From Tilletiopsis washingtonensis (taxonomy: Eukaryota; Basidiomycota; Exobasidiomycetes; Entylomatales), in assembly GCF_003144115.1 (NCBI RefSeq), contig NW_020312009.1, positions 619,342-683,341 on the forward strand: DNA of 64,000 nucleotides. Reading direction: 5' to 3'. Below are positions 37,724 through 47,552 of the stretch, one piece after another. Numbering within the stretch: position 1 is the stretch's first letter; every line of letters begins with the position of its first letter. The notes below the pieces were generated by a model. That model was given only the letters and a program-made list of their open reading frames with translations, was not told the origin of the DNA and did not search any database. The position numbers and the translations under genes were made by a program.

Positions 37724-39369
37724 TTAGGCGCGTGACAGATCGCGCAGCTCCAGCAGCGATCGCCTCAGGAGCGAGACGTTGAAGTCCAGCATGCCCTGCG
37801 AGGCGGGCTGCGTGCGCAGGATCGCCAGCAGCGCCAGACGCCTGTGAGACACGCGGCAGCAGGATCAGAGAGGAGTCAGCTTGAGGTTCGAGGCTCGAAA
37901 TTCTTCGGAGAGAAGGTCGACGCACTCATCGATCTGCCAGAAGGCCAACGTCGTGTCGGGCGCCAAGCGGGAGACGCTAGATGCATGCCGAGTCTCGCCG
38001 GTCTCTGACGCGCCCAGTGTGCTGCAAGCGAGCCAGCGTCAGCGTCGCGCCGCCTCTTCTCCGAATGACTTTCGCCTCACGAGTAGAGATCGGCAAAGCG
38101 CGTCAGGAACGAGACATACTCGGACGCCACGTCGAAGCTGGCGCGATCGAACGGCGACGTGTCGGCGGCGATGTAGGTGCGCGTGGGCACGTCAAAGAGG
38201 AAAACTTTGTCCAGCTTGTTCGCCTGAGAAGTCATCGTCGTCAGAGCAGCGGCAGAAAGAAGCGCGACGGCCTACTCACGCTGCACAGACTGTTGCATAG
38301 ACCCTCCAACGTCTCCTCCATGCCGCGCTGCAGCAGGCCCTGCAGCATGCGCGAGAACGCCACGTTGACCGACGAGTCAAAGATGCTCGTCGTGTGGAAC
38401 GTGAGGCGTACGTCCGTGTCCAGGTTGACATTCGTCGGTGCGCCCGAGCCGGCTGCAGCAGCGGCGCTGCTCGAGGCCGCAATATGACTGCCGCCTGGTC
38501 GCGGCGACGTGGCGACATCCCGCACGCCGGACGAACCGGCAGTGTGGGTCTCGGGAGTGAGGCCGGCGGCACGAGAGAGTGCAGAGGACGTCATGGCGTT
38601 GCCCTGACCCGCCAAGGATGCGAATGCAGAGGCAGACGCAGACGCAGGGTTCGTGTGGTCGCCGGCCGGACGGGCACCGACGGCAGATGCTGGGCCCGAC
38701 GGCAAGGCGGGCAGAGCCGGAGCTGCGGCGGCGCTCTGTCGCAGGATCTCGTAGGCGCACGGCGCAAAGGTGAACGAGGCAGAGGCGTCGGAGAGGTTGT
38801 CGAGCACGCGCTGCTCGATGTCGCGCTGTGTGTCTGTGGTGCGCGCCCGGTCAGTGCACGGCTCACCTGGCCGCCGAGCTCATGCGGCACGCACCGTACT
38901 TGTAGTCATCGCTCAGCCCGTCGACCTTGTGCACAAAGACGTGGAAGAGAATCTCGGGATTGTGCGCATAGGCATCGAGCAGCACGGAGTGGAGGCGCGC
39001 GAGGGCGTCAAAGTAGTCGTCCTGCGCGTCGATGACGAAGATGACGGCGCCGACCTGCGTCCACTCGAGGCCGCCGGCGGTGCCGGTGGCCTTGCCCTTC
39101 TCCTGCACGGCGGCCGCGGCACCGGCGCCGCCCTCGGTGGCGGAGGCCGAGAGGCCGGGCCCGTCCCAGAAGCGCACCGGCTCCCAGGCGCACACGTCGA
39201 GGTGGTGCGAGCGCAGCGTCGAGTCGAGGAAGAGCGTCTCGTGCGGAGGCAGCGCCTTGTACACGACCGAGAGCAGGCTGGACTTGCCCGAGCGGCGCAG
39301 GCCGAGCAGCAGGATGTTCTGCGGCGGCAGCGGCGACGCGGGCCGCGAGGGCGGCGAGGAGACGGGCAT
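37724..39369 (-). CDS. GTR2: Rag-family GTPase Gtr2 (RagC/D)
   Basis: Gtr2 pairs with Gtr1 on the vacuole and relays amino-acid sufficiency to TORC1. Exons: 38895-39369, 38280-38833, 38081-38223, 37926-38021, 37724-37841 (461 residues). The P-loop GLRRSGKSS (residues 23-31) has the Arg-Arg typical of the RagC/Gtr2 side, and the G3 motif is WDGPG. FVIDAQDDYFDALARLH and FHVFVHKVDGLSDD complete the G domain. The C-terminal roadblock-type domain is FLFDVPTRTYIAADTSPFD, AFWQIDERLALLAIL and GMLDFNVSLLRRSLLEL. Between ILRQ and VRLTFHTTSIFD lies a Ser/Ala/Gly-rich insert of about 100 residues not usual in Gtr2. The intron before the last exon is 84 nt and splices GA to G to restore the Glu of WQIDE. 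Confidence 0.94.
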
Positions 39370-39530
39370 GGCGGGCGTGGTGGAGAGAGGCAGGATGAGC
39401 GCGGCGCGGCGGCGGCGGCGCATCTTCCTGTGCTGTGCCAGCTTATCGCTGTCGGCCGCGCGCTCGCCGCCGCCGCGGCGTCGTTGCTTCTCACCACCAC
39501 CCGCCTCGCACCTGCACCTACACGCCCACC

Positions 39531-40292
39531 ATGGCAGAGGCCAGCACTTCCTCCACGCTCTCCTCCGCCGCGCTGGCGCAGTCGCTCGAGCACTTCTCGC
39601 AGTCGCTCCTCGCCGCGCCCGGCGCCTCGTCGTCGCTGCTGCCGCCGGCACTGGCGCCGCTGCGCAGCCTCTCGCGCTCCATCCTCACGCACAAGGCCGC
39701 CGCGCGCGCCCGCGTGCAGGCGCTGCGTGCGCGCGTCGACGATGCCAAGCTGCGCTCCATGAATGCAAAGTACGAGCGCGGGCGGCTGGAGGACGAGATT
39801 CGGCGGTGTCGCGGCTTCGTGTGAGTGCGGCCTTCACAGCTGGCCTCAGTGCTGTGACTGACGCGCCATGCCGCCAGCTCGATCCATCAGACCCTCACGC
39901 TGCACCCGCTGGAAGAGTTCAAGGAGCTGGCGCCCGAGGAGCTGCGCACGCCCGACATCCTCGAGGATGCGCACCAGCTGCGGCTGGCGCGCCTGCGCTT
40001 CGAGCTGCTCGAGCGAAAACGGTGCGTGGCACACGTACGGCCTGAGCCATGCCGCATTGGCTCATCTGAGGCACCACAGGCTGGCGGCGGAGAAGCGGTC
40101 ACTGCGCTCGACGCGTGCGGCGCTGCGTGCGCAGGTGAAGGAGAAGCGCGCCGCGGTGCAGGAGGTCGTCGCCGAGATTACGGCGCTCGTGGAGGTGAGT
40201 CGGGCGCGCCGGAGAGAGGCAGAACTGCTGCTCATGCGACTCGCGCCACGCAGGAGGCAAAGAAGGTCGAGAAGCGATTAGCAGAGGTGTAG
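39531..40292 (+). CDS. THOC5: THO complex subunit 5-like protein (Fms-interacting protein family)
   Basis: THOC5 is part of THO/TREX, which couples transcription to mRNA export in the nucleus. Exons: 39531-39820, 39878-40021, 40080-40194, 40254-40292 (195 residues). Diagnostic stretches are MNAKYERGRLEDEIRRCRGF, LTLHPLEEFKELAPEEL and HQLRLARLRFELLERKRLAA, all helical coiled coil as in the family's N-terminal half. It is much shorter than animal THOC5 and corresponds to only the conserved N-terminal core, which is common in fungi. It is divergent from GTR2, 161 bp apart. Confidence 0.88.
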
Positions 40293-40991
40293 CTGTGGGC
40301 CAGCAGCAGGCGCGGCAATCACACCACTTTGCACCGACACCCGAGATCGCGAACGACAGGCGCATCAGAGGGGTGGAGGGCGAGGGCGCTGCACTATCCT
40401 GATGAGCGCCGCGAGAGGGAGGTGCATTGCAAGCACAAGCGCGGGAGGGAAGGCGCAGCACCTCGGCCGTCAGGGTCGCAGAGCTAGCAGGAGACGTCAG
40501 CGGGCGCGGCGGGCGCACAGTAAGAGCGGGATCGCACGCGCTACGGCGCGGATGGCAGAGGGCAGGAGACGCATCGTGGACCATATGCGGGTGACGCAGA
40601 TCACTGCGCGTGCGTACCAGCGTACAGGCCAGACGCAGCACGCAGTAGCATGCAGGCAGAGCGGGAGGGGAGTGGACCAGAATAGCAGCTCAAGACGCGA
40701 GGCAGGGGCCGGGGTCGGGCTCGCTCCTCGGCTAAGCGAGCTGGGCGACGTCGCCGGCGCCGTCCCTCAGGCTGCAACCGACGCCGCCATCCCGGGATGT
40801 CGGCTCCACGATCCGCACCACTGCGGCTACAGCAAGGCTCGCGCGCATCTGCGGCCGCTCTGGGTGCAGGTGCAGCACAGCGCGCATCGTGGCTTCGGCG
40901 CGGTGTCGAGTGGTGGCTGCAGCAGCATGGCAGATGCGGAGCCCCTAACCTGCTCGTCCAGAAGCGGCAGTGGTGTGCCTGCAGCTACAGT
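40293..40991. other. Intergenic stretch downstream of THOC5
   Basis: About 700 bp between THOC5 and the repeat carrying tRNA-Cys. Open frames are weak and lack domain features. At its right end the repeat's short units already begin (an extra GCAGTGGTGTGCCTGCAGC unit near 40964). Confidence 0.4.
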
Positions 40992-41303
40992 GAGGCACCA
41001 GCAGTGGCGTGCCTGCAGCTACAGTGAAGCCAGCATTGGTGTGCCTGACAGTAGAGTGCCCTTGACCTGCAAATAGACCGTAGAGTGCCCCTCAGTTGCA
41101 GGTACAGTGGCCTTGGCATGTCTGAATCAGGCCATCTGGCCCCCTGACCTGCCTGAGATCACATCCAGCAAGGTAGCCATCCCCTATAGATACCCCTGTC
41201 TTCTTGGCTAAGCGGCTACAGCGTGCGATTGCAACAGCGCTGCTCCCCTGCAGCTCCCTTCCATCGCAAGATCCCCGGTTCGAGTCTGGGAGAGGACTTC
41301 CTT
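40992..41303 (+). repeat. 312-bp repeat, copy B (carries the intact tRNA-Cys gene)
   Basis: Same orientation and same length as 16953-17264, with about 19 mismatches by hand count. The shared part begins with GAGGCACCAGCAGTGG and ends just after the tRNA 3' end. About 205 bp of shared sequence lies upstream of the tRNA, so the unit is larger than the tRNA itself. Confidence 0.85.
41198..41298 (+). tRNA. tRNA-Cys(GCA) with a 28-nt intron
   Basis: The sequence folds into a complete 73-nt cloverleaf once a 28-nt intron (41235-41262) is removed. Acceptor stem GTCTTCT pairs with AGAGGAC, D-stem GCT with AGC, anticodon stem TGCGA with TCGCA, and T-stem CCCGG with CTGGG around the loop TTCGAGT. The loop reads TT-GCA-A, giving anticodon GCA at 41231-41233, and the intron sits after position 37 as in all nuclear tRNA introns. 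The discriminator base is T73, the cysteine identity element. A five-T Pol III terminator follows at 41302-41306. Confidence 0.92.
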
Positions 41304-41306
41304 TTT
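41302..41306 (+). terminator. Pol III T-run terminator of tRNA-Cys
   Basis: Five consecutive T residues start four bases after the discriminator base. The same place in copy A at 17 kb has no run of four or more T. Confidence 0.75.
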
Positions 41307-41559
41307 GCCTTTTGCCTGCCTGACTTCCACCTCCCTTTTTGCCACCCCCTCCCCTCCGCTCGTGCCGGCTGCTGAAGCAACAGATATCTGCTGTTGTGGT
41401 GCGGATGGAGCTGACCAGCGCTCTGACCACCTTGGCGGTGTGTGTCAAAGCCCACGCTGACTCCCCGCGTCGGGTCGAGCTCGGCACTGGTGCGGCGCGT
41501 GGCGCTCGCACGTCGCGACGCGCGTTGGCCCTTGCCTCACGACCACAACAGCAGCACGC

Positions 41560-42038
41560 ATGCTCGCGCTCAAGAGCCTCTCGCGTCAGCACCGGCTCGC
41601 CTTTGCGCTGGCTGCAGGCATGCGGCATGCGCCGTCGTTGCCGCAGCGCGCCTGCTTCTCGACGTCGCGTCGTCGCAGCGAGGGCGAGGCGCCGTCACGG
41701 CGAGTGCCGCGCGCTACCCTGTACACGGGCACCGACTGCCAGCTGTGCGACGTCGCCAAGGCCGTGCTGGACGACGTGGCACGTGAGGTGCGTCTCCGAC
41801 CGCAAAAGCAGCTGCACTGCCGGCTGACAGACTGCAGGCGCCGCTGGAGCTCACGCTCTACAACATCCGCGACGACACGCTGCCCGACGTCCACCGCTGG
41901 CGGCGCGCGTACCAGTATGACATTCCCGTGCTGCACATCGAGGGCAGCGAGGTGGCACGGCATCGGCTGGATCGCGCTGCACTGCTGCAGCAGCTGCGGG
42001 CGGCACAGCAGGCACTCGACGAGGCGCCAAAGCAGTGA
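41560..42038 (+). CDS. Glutaredoxin-like mitochondrial protein (DUF836 family)
   Basis: Small thioredoxin-fold protein of the glutaredoxin-like DUF836 family (yeast YDR286C type); substrate unknown. Exons: 41560-41787 and 41838-42038 (142 residues). Residues 1-50 are Arg/Ala/Ser-rich with almost no acids, which fits a mitochondrial presequence. The active-site motif is YTGTDCQLC (Cys60, Cys63), followed by the helix VAKAVLDDVA and then the cis-proline strand YDIPVLHIEG. The C-terminal helix is LLQQLRAAQQAL. It lies 262 bp downstream of the tRNA and converges on the next gene, with only 24 bp between stop codons. Confidence 0.88.
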
Positions 42039-42062
42039 GCTCGGCCCGCACGGTGCGCTGCC

Positions 42063-44225
42063 TCATATGCTCGGCGCCGGCGTCACGTCGCGCACTTTGC
42101 GGGCGACCCAGAAGGCCGGCGTGTACTGATAGCTGAGCATGCAAGCGGCGTTGCCCGTGTACGGCTGCGGCGGCAGTGCTCGGTGCTTCTGGCGAGGCAG
42201 ACAGGGTCAGTCTTCTGCCCACACCCCGCTGCCACTGCGACTGACCAGCAGCTCAAAGCCCATCTGCTCGACGAGGCCGAGCATCTCCTCGAGCGTAAGC
42301 TCGATGCTCAGGTCGCCGTTGTTCTCGTAATGCCAGAGCAGCGGGCCCGCGTTGATCCAGATGCCGCCGACGGGCAGCACGTGGTTCAGCACCTCGAGAT
42401 AGCGCACCACGTTGCGCGCCTGCAGGAGTAATGATCAGCAAGGAATGAGGCCTTTCTCTGCTGCACACGCACCGTGTCGACAAAGTAGACCGTCGCCACG
42501 GCATCCCAGGCTGCGCCTTCTTGCGCTTTTGAGTAGACGTCGACGAACTGCGGCGCACTCGTAAGCAAGCGTGGCAGATGGCGACGCTGGGCTGCGCTCA
42601 CCTCGCCGGCGACCATGCTAAAGTCGACGTGCGGCGGCAGATCTGATGGATTGACGCTGCGACAAGGTCAGTCGTGCGCCACGGCGCCGCAACAGATCAC
42701 GCACTCGGGGATGCGCACGCCCTGCAGCAGGTCCTGTGCCGAGCGCCAGTTGCTCGACGAGTGCACGTAGGGGTAGATGGTGTGCTCGTGCCGCCGCGCA
42801 GACTTGTTCAGGATCCACTGCCAGGGCTCTGGTCAGCGTAGCCGACAGACGGCAAGCTACCTCGAGACGTACGTGCGAGGCGAGCAGCATGAAGAAGCTG
42901 TACTCGTTGCCCTGGCAGCTGTAGCCCTGCCATGCGACCTCGAACGCCAGACGCCCGAGGCCAGCGCCGGGCACGAGCACGCGGACAGCAGGCCTGCATC
43001 GCCTGTCAGCTCGATCGCTGCACTGCGGCACAAGAGTGGGTCTCACCGGTCTGCTGCCGCAATGGTGCCGAAGCGCGCGTCCAATGCGTCGAGCACTGGC
43101 CCATACGCCGCTTCCCGCTCGGCATTGCCCTGCGCCGCCGCCTGTCAGCAGCAGCGCGACTCCGCCAGCATCGCACACGCACCTCGTCGCTCCAGTCGCG
43201 CACCAGCTGCTTGATGGTGCTGCGGATCTTGTCGAGGTCCTGGTCGGCCACGCGGCGTCGGCGGCGCGGATCTGTGCCGTGCTGGTGCTGTGCAGCACCT
43301 TGGCGACCTGCGCTCTGCTCCTGCCCGTCGTGCGCACGCTTGCCCTTCTCGCTTGCAGACGCATTCGCCCCGTCTGACCCCGACCCTGAGCTGTCACGTT
43401 CTGCCTCGCTCTCGACGCCGCCCGCCTCGCCAAAGAAGCCGCGCGAGTCGTCGACGATGAGACTGAGCACATCAGCATTGCGCCTGATGCGGTCGTCAAT
43501 CTCGGCGAGGCGTGCCTTGAATCCGATGCCGCCGGGCGCCATCTCGCTGGGTGCCGTCTGCTCGGCAATGCCAGTGCTGTGCCCCTCCTCATCGGACGCT
43601 GCTGCTGCCATGGGGCCCGGTATTGTGGGCCCGAGCTGGGACAGCAGCGTGCGGTGTGCGCGCGGCAGGGCGTAGTACGAGCGCCGCCGGGCGTTGTTCG
43701 TCTCGAGCTGAGCATGCAGTGAGCCGGGAGAAGGAGAACGAGCATACCGCTGCGACGCACCGAGTGGGGCAGATACGCATCAAAGGCCTGCAGCACGCTC
43801 TGGAAGTGCAGCCGCTCCTTCTCGGCATCGCTCAGCTCGCGCTCCGGCGCCGGCAAGGCGCTCGACGAGGCGTGCGAGTGCGAGTGAGGTGCTGCCTGCA
43901 TCGTAGCTGACGGTGGCCGCGGGCGATAGGCAGGGCTCGGCGCAGACGGCCCGGCACTGGCGGCTCGGCGGCCTCGAGGACGGGCAGCACGTGAAGACGA
44001 GGCGGCACCGTCGACGGGGTACGGAAACCACGGCGTGAGCGCGCTGACGGGTGCAGCAGATGCGGCAGCGGGCCGTGGCGACTGCGGCTGCGGCGAGGGA
44101 GCATTAGAGCCAGACGGATTGGAGGGCGTCGGCGTGCGAGAGCGGGCAGCGCGGCGGGCCGTGCCGAGCGGGCGCACGGGGCGCGACGAGGCTCGCGGCG
44201 GCGAGGAGCCCGACGGGCCCGACAT
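42063..44225 (-). CDS. Carnosine N-methyltransferase family protein (N2227-like)
   Basis: Members are SAM-dependent methyltransferases; the animal enzyme (CARNMT1) turns carnosine into anserine, while the fungal substrate is unsettled. Exons: 43761-44225, 43183-43707, 43047-43129, 42861-42993, 42705-42817, 42602-42656, 42473-42547, 42246-42419, 42063-42188 (582 residues). Family blocks in order: [15 protein letters not shown], the helix [23 protein letters not shown] motif [69 protein letters not shown] and [16 protein letters not shown]. Residues 1-130 and about 200-290 are low-complexity insertions. Donors include GTAGCT and GTCAGT; the latter (42245) was preferred because the alternative leaves a 36-nt intron. 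Confidence 0.92.
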
Positions 44226-45381
44226 GGCGAGTGCTCCTGGCACAGCACACCCGCGCGCTGCACAGACAGCGAGCTTGAGGCAGCGGCAGAGCGATGCGGA
44301 AACGGGACGCGAGCGGGAGAGGTGGAAGATGCGAAGCAAGAGGCGCACGCCCCGCCGCTGCGGCAAGCTGCTCCGCAAGCACAGCACATCGCCAAGGCCG
44401 CCTCTTGCTCAGCCTGCTCGCCGTCGGGTGCGGCGCTGCCCAAGACAGCGGGCTCGGAGCAGACGGCGCCTCGGCGCAGAGGCCGTCGGCGCACGGGCCG
44501 CGGCCTCGGAGTCCGAGAGGGCCATCTCACCTCAGCAGCGGCACGGCAGCAGCGGACGACTCACGGGCTAGCGGTCGCCTCGGCTTTCTAGCGACGTGGC
44601 GCAGGACACGAGGCGCCGCCTGTCGCCGTCGCAGGGCACGAGCCGCTGCGCGCTGAGGAGGGCGGCGTCGATCGATCTCGTGTTTGGCGGCAGTCTCGGC
44701 TGCTCGCGGCGGTCTGGCCTTGCTCGCCGTCTGCTGCCTGCTGCTGCGGCGCTTTCACCCTTGCGGCCCTTTGTGTGCCTGTGGCGGCCGGCTGGCTCCT
44801 CGTCTCTCTTGCGGAGCGCGGCTTGAAGGCTCGGCGGTCGGTGCGGAAGCATGCGAGGCGCCGGCGCCCGATAAGAAAGATAGCGCACCGCAGGAGGGCA
44901 GCCGTGCGAGAGGAAGATCCGCGTGGGAGCAGGCACGTGCGCCATCGCCGCTCGCCCGATCCCACGAGAGAGCGGCGCCGGCTTTAAGGCCGGCCGGCAG
45001 CAGCTGCCATGCGCAGGCAGATGCGGGGCGCGAAGCATCGGAGCACGCGGCTGGAGCATGGCGCTGCCTCTCGCCGCAGCATGTGCGGGTGCGGGCACGA
45101 GGTAGACGCACAAGCAGCGCCCAGCCTGGCAGTCCCAACGAGGAGCTGCTCTGCACCAAAGCGGCGCCGAGGAGGCGAAGTGGGCCGCAAGTGCGTCACA
45201 GAGAGCGGCGGCTGCGGAGGGCAGCCGCGGCACGCCGCGCGCCGACTCCACATGTGCCGCGGCACGGCGCACGGCGCGCAGCGAGATGCTGCTGGCCGGC
45301 CGGAGGGTGCAAGAGACGCCCGCCTCGCCGCCGCCGCGTGCCTGAGCGGCTGCGCTGAGCACCCTCACCCCCGTCTCGCAC
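44226..45381. other. Divergent intergenic region, methyltransferase gene / SSADH gene
   Basis: This 1.16-kb stretch is the longest gene-free interval here. Long open frames on both strands are overlapping, arginine/alanine-rich and have no family features, so I treat them as GC artefacts. A short GCCGGC-TTTAAG-GCCGGC hairpin lies near 44978-44997. No RNA gene recognised. Confidence 0.4.
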
Positions 45382-47316
45382 ATGCTCGCTCGTCTTGCGC
45401 CGTCTGCATCTTCCCGCGCAACCCTCACTGCTCTTCGCCTGACCGCACAACCACACCCCGCACGCCGCACGCTCCACACCTCCCGCACCGCCGCCATGCC
45501 GACGATGCCCAAGAACATCCTCAAGGAGGGCAGCAACGAGACGCTGACCCTCAAGCACAAGGCGCTCCTGCAGCAGCAGGGCTACGTCGACGGCGCATGG
45601 ACGGGCGCACGCAGCGGCAAGACGTTCGACGTGCTCAACAAGGCCACGCACGCCAAGATCGGCGCCGTGCCCGACATGGGCGCCGAGGAGACGCGCGCCG
45701 CCATCGCCGCCGCCGCCGCCGCCTTCCCCGCGTGGGCGGCACAGACGGGCAAGGCGCGCGGCGACCTGCTCACCAAGCTCTTCCAGGCGCTGCAGGAGCA
45801 CGCCGAGGACCTGGCGCACATCATCGTCGCCGAGAACGGCAAGAGCCTGGCCGAGGCAAAGGGCGAGATGGCCTACTCCAACTCGTTCATCGAGTGGTTC
45901 GCCGCCGAGGCACAGCGCAGCTACGGCCACACGGCGCAGCCGACGCTGCCGGCCGTGCGTGCCAACGTGATCACGAAGCAGCCGCTCGGTGTGGCCGGCC
46001 TCATCACGCCGTGAGTAGCGTGCGTGGCGTGTCGAGAGCGAGTCTGACGTGCCGCTCCACAGCTGGAACTTCCCGGCCGCCATGGTCAGTGCCAGCGTGC
46101 CGGGCCCTCAGCATTGCCGCTGACCCGCCTCTAGATCACACGCAAGATGGGCGCCGCGCTCGCTGCCGGCTGCACCGTCGTCATCAAGGCGCCGGCCGAG
46201 ACGCCCTTCTCGCCGCTCGCCATTGCCTACCTCGCGGAGCAGGTCGGCTTTCCCAAGGGCACCATCAACGTCGTCACATGCGCCAAGGGCGAGACGGAGG
46301 CGGCCGTGGGCAAGGAGATGTGCGAGAACAAGGCCGTCAAGAAGCTCTCCTTCACGGGCAGTCAGTGACGATGTGGCGATGTGGCGCTGCCTGGGCTGAC
46401 GCGAACCTGCTGTAGGCACGCGCGTCGGCCAGCTTTTGATGTCGCAGTCCGCAAGCACGCTCAAGAAGCTCAGCTTTGAGCTGTAAGTGGCAGCGCTGCA
46501 AACGCGGTCCAGCAAACATGCTGACATCCGCCTGCAGCGGCGGCAACGCGCCGTTCATCGTCTTCGCCGACGCCGACGTGGACAAGGCCGTCGAGGGCGC
46601 GCTGGCATGCAAGCTGCGCGGCTCCGGCCAGACGTGCATCTGCGCCAACCGCATCTGTGCGTGACCCATACGCTCTCTGCCGCGCACTCCAGCTCACACG
46701 CCCACAGTCGTGCACGAGGACATCTACGCCGAGTTCTCGTCCAAGTTCGCGAAGAAGGTCGACGCGCTCGTCGTCGGCTACGGCATGCAGGAGGGCGTGA
46801 CGCACGGGCCGCTGGTGAACCAGATGGGCGTGGACAAGGTGCAGAAGCACGTCGACGACTGCGTCAAGGGCGGCGCCAAGGTGCTCGTCGGCGGCAAGAA
46901 GGGCGAGGGCTTCTTCTTCGAGCCGACGGTGCTCGCGGACCTGCCGGCCAGCTGCGTGAGTTGCCCGAGAGCCCCGCTAGTGCGTCCTGCTCACCGCTGC
47001 CCTACAGCCCATGGACGACGAGGAGACGTTCGGGCCCGTCGCCGCGCTCTACAAGTTCACCTCGGAGGAGGACGTCGTCAAGCAGGCCAATGACGTCGAC
47101 GTCGGCCTGGCGGGCTACTTCTACACGGAGAACGTCTCGCGCGCATGGCGCGTCGCCGAGGCACTGCAGGTGGGCATGGTCGGCATCAACACGGCCATCA
47201 TCTCGCAGAACACGGTGCCCTTCGGCGGCGTCGGCTTCAGCGGCTTCGGCCGCGAGGGCGGACGGGACGGCATTGCCGAGTACCAGAGCGACAAGCTGAT
47301 GGTGTGGGGCAAGTGA
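45382..47316 (+). CDS. UGA2: Succinate-semialdehyde dehydrogenase (aldehyde dehydrogenase family)
   Basis: The enzyme oxidises succinate semialdehyde to succinate with NAD(P)+, the last step of the GABA shunt. Exons: 45382-46010, 46063-46084, 46135-46360, 46416-46482, 46538-46656, 46708-46955, 47008-47316 (539 residues). The first 35 residues ([15 protein letters not shown]...) resemble a mitochondrial presequence, and two further in-frame Met could give a cytosolic form. Catalytic Glu314 lies in LSFELGGNAP and catalytic Cys348 in [11 protein letters not shown], with Cys350 next to it as in the redox-switch pair of animal SSADH. NAD site: [28 protein letters not shown]. The C-terminus [21 protein letters not shown] is typical of SSADH. 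Exon 2 is only 22 nt. Confidence 0.94.
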
Positions 47317-47552
47317 GGGACGGTGCACTCGCGCGGCAGCTGCTCGGCAATGAGACACGTGTGATGCACACAGGGCCGTCGGAGTCGCCTTGCTCGCGCT
47401 GGCCCGTCTCGCACTGCGCCCGATTGCGCTTGATCACGCCACGCACGTTCACTGCACGTCAAATGCCTGCGGATGCGCTAAAGTACAAGGTGAAGAGAGC
47501 CGAGGCGCGAGTAAGGAGCGCGGCCGCAAGGGGCGAGCCCCAGCGATGCCGC

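Noticed and set aside
16953-41303. The two direct 312-bp repeats as the ends of one 24-kb mobile element
   Set aside because: The DNA between them holds only ordinary host genes, and both copies contain a whole tRNA-Cys sequence, so duplicated tRNA loci explain them better.
44568-45560. 330-residue minus-strand frame upstream of SSADH
   Set aside because: Composition is Arg/Ala/Ser-rich without domain signals and it overlaps the well-supported first exon of SSADH.
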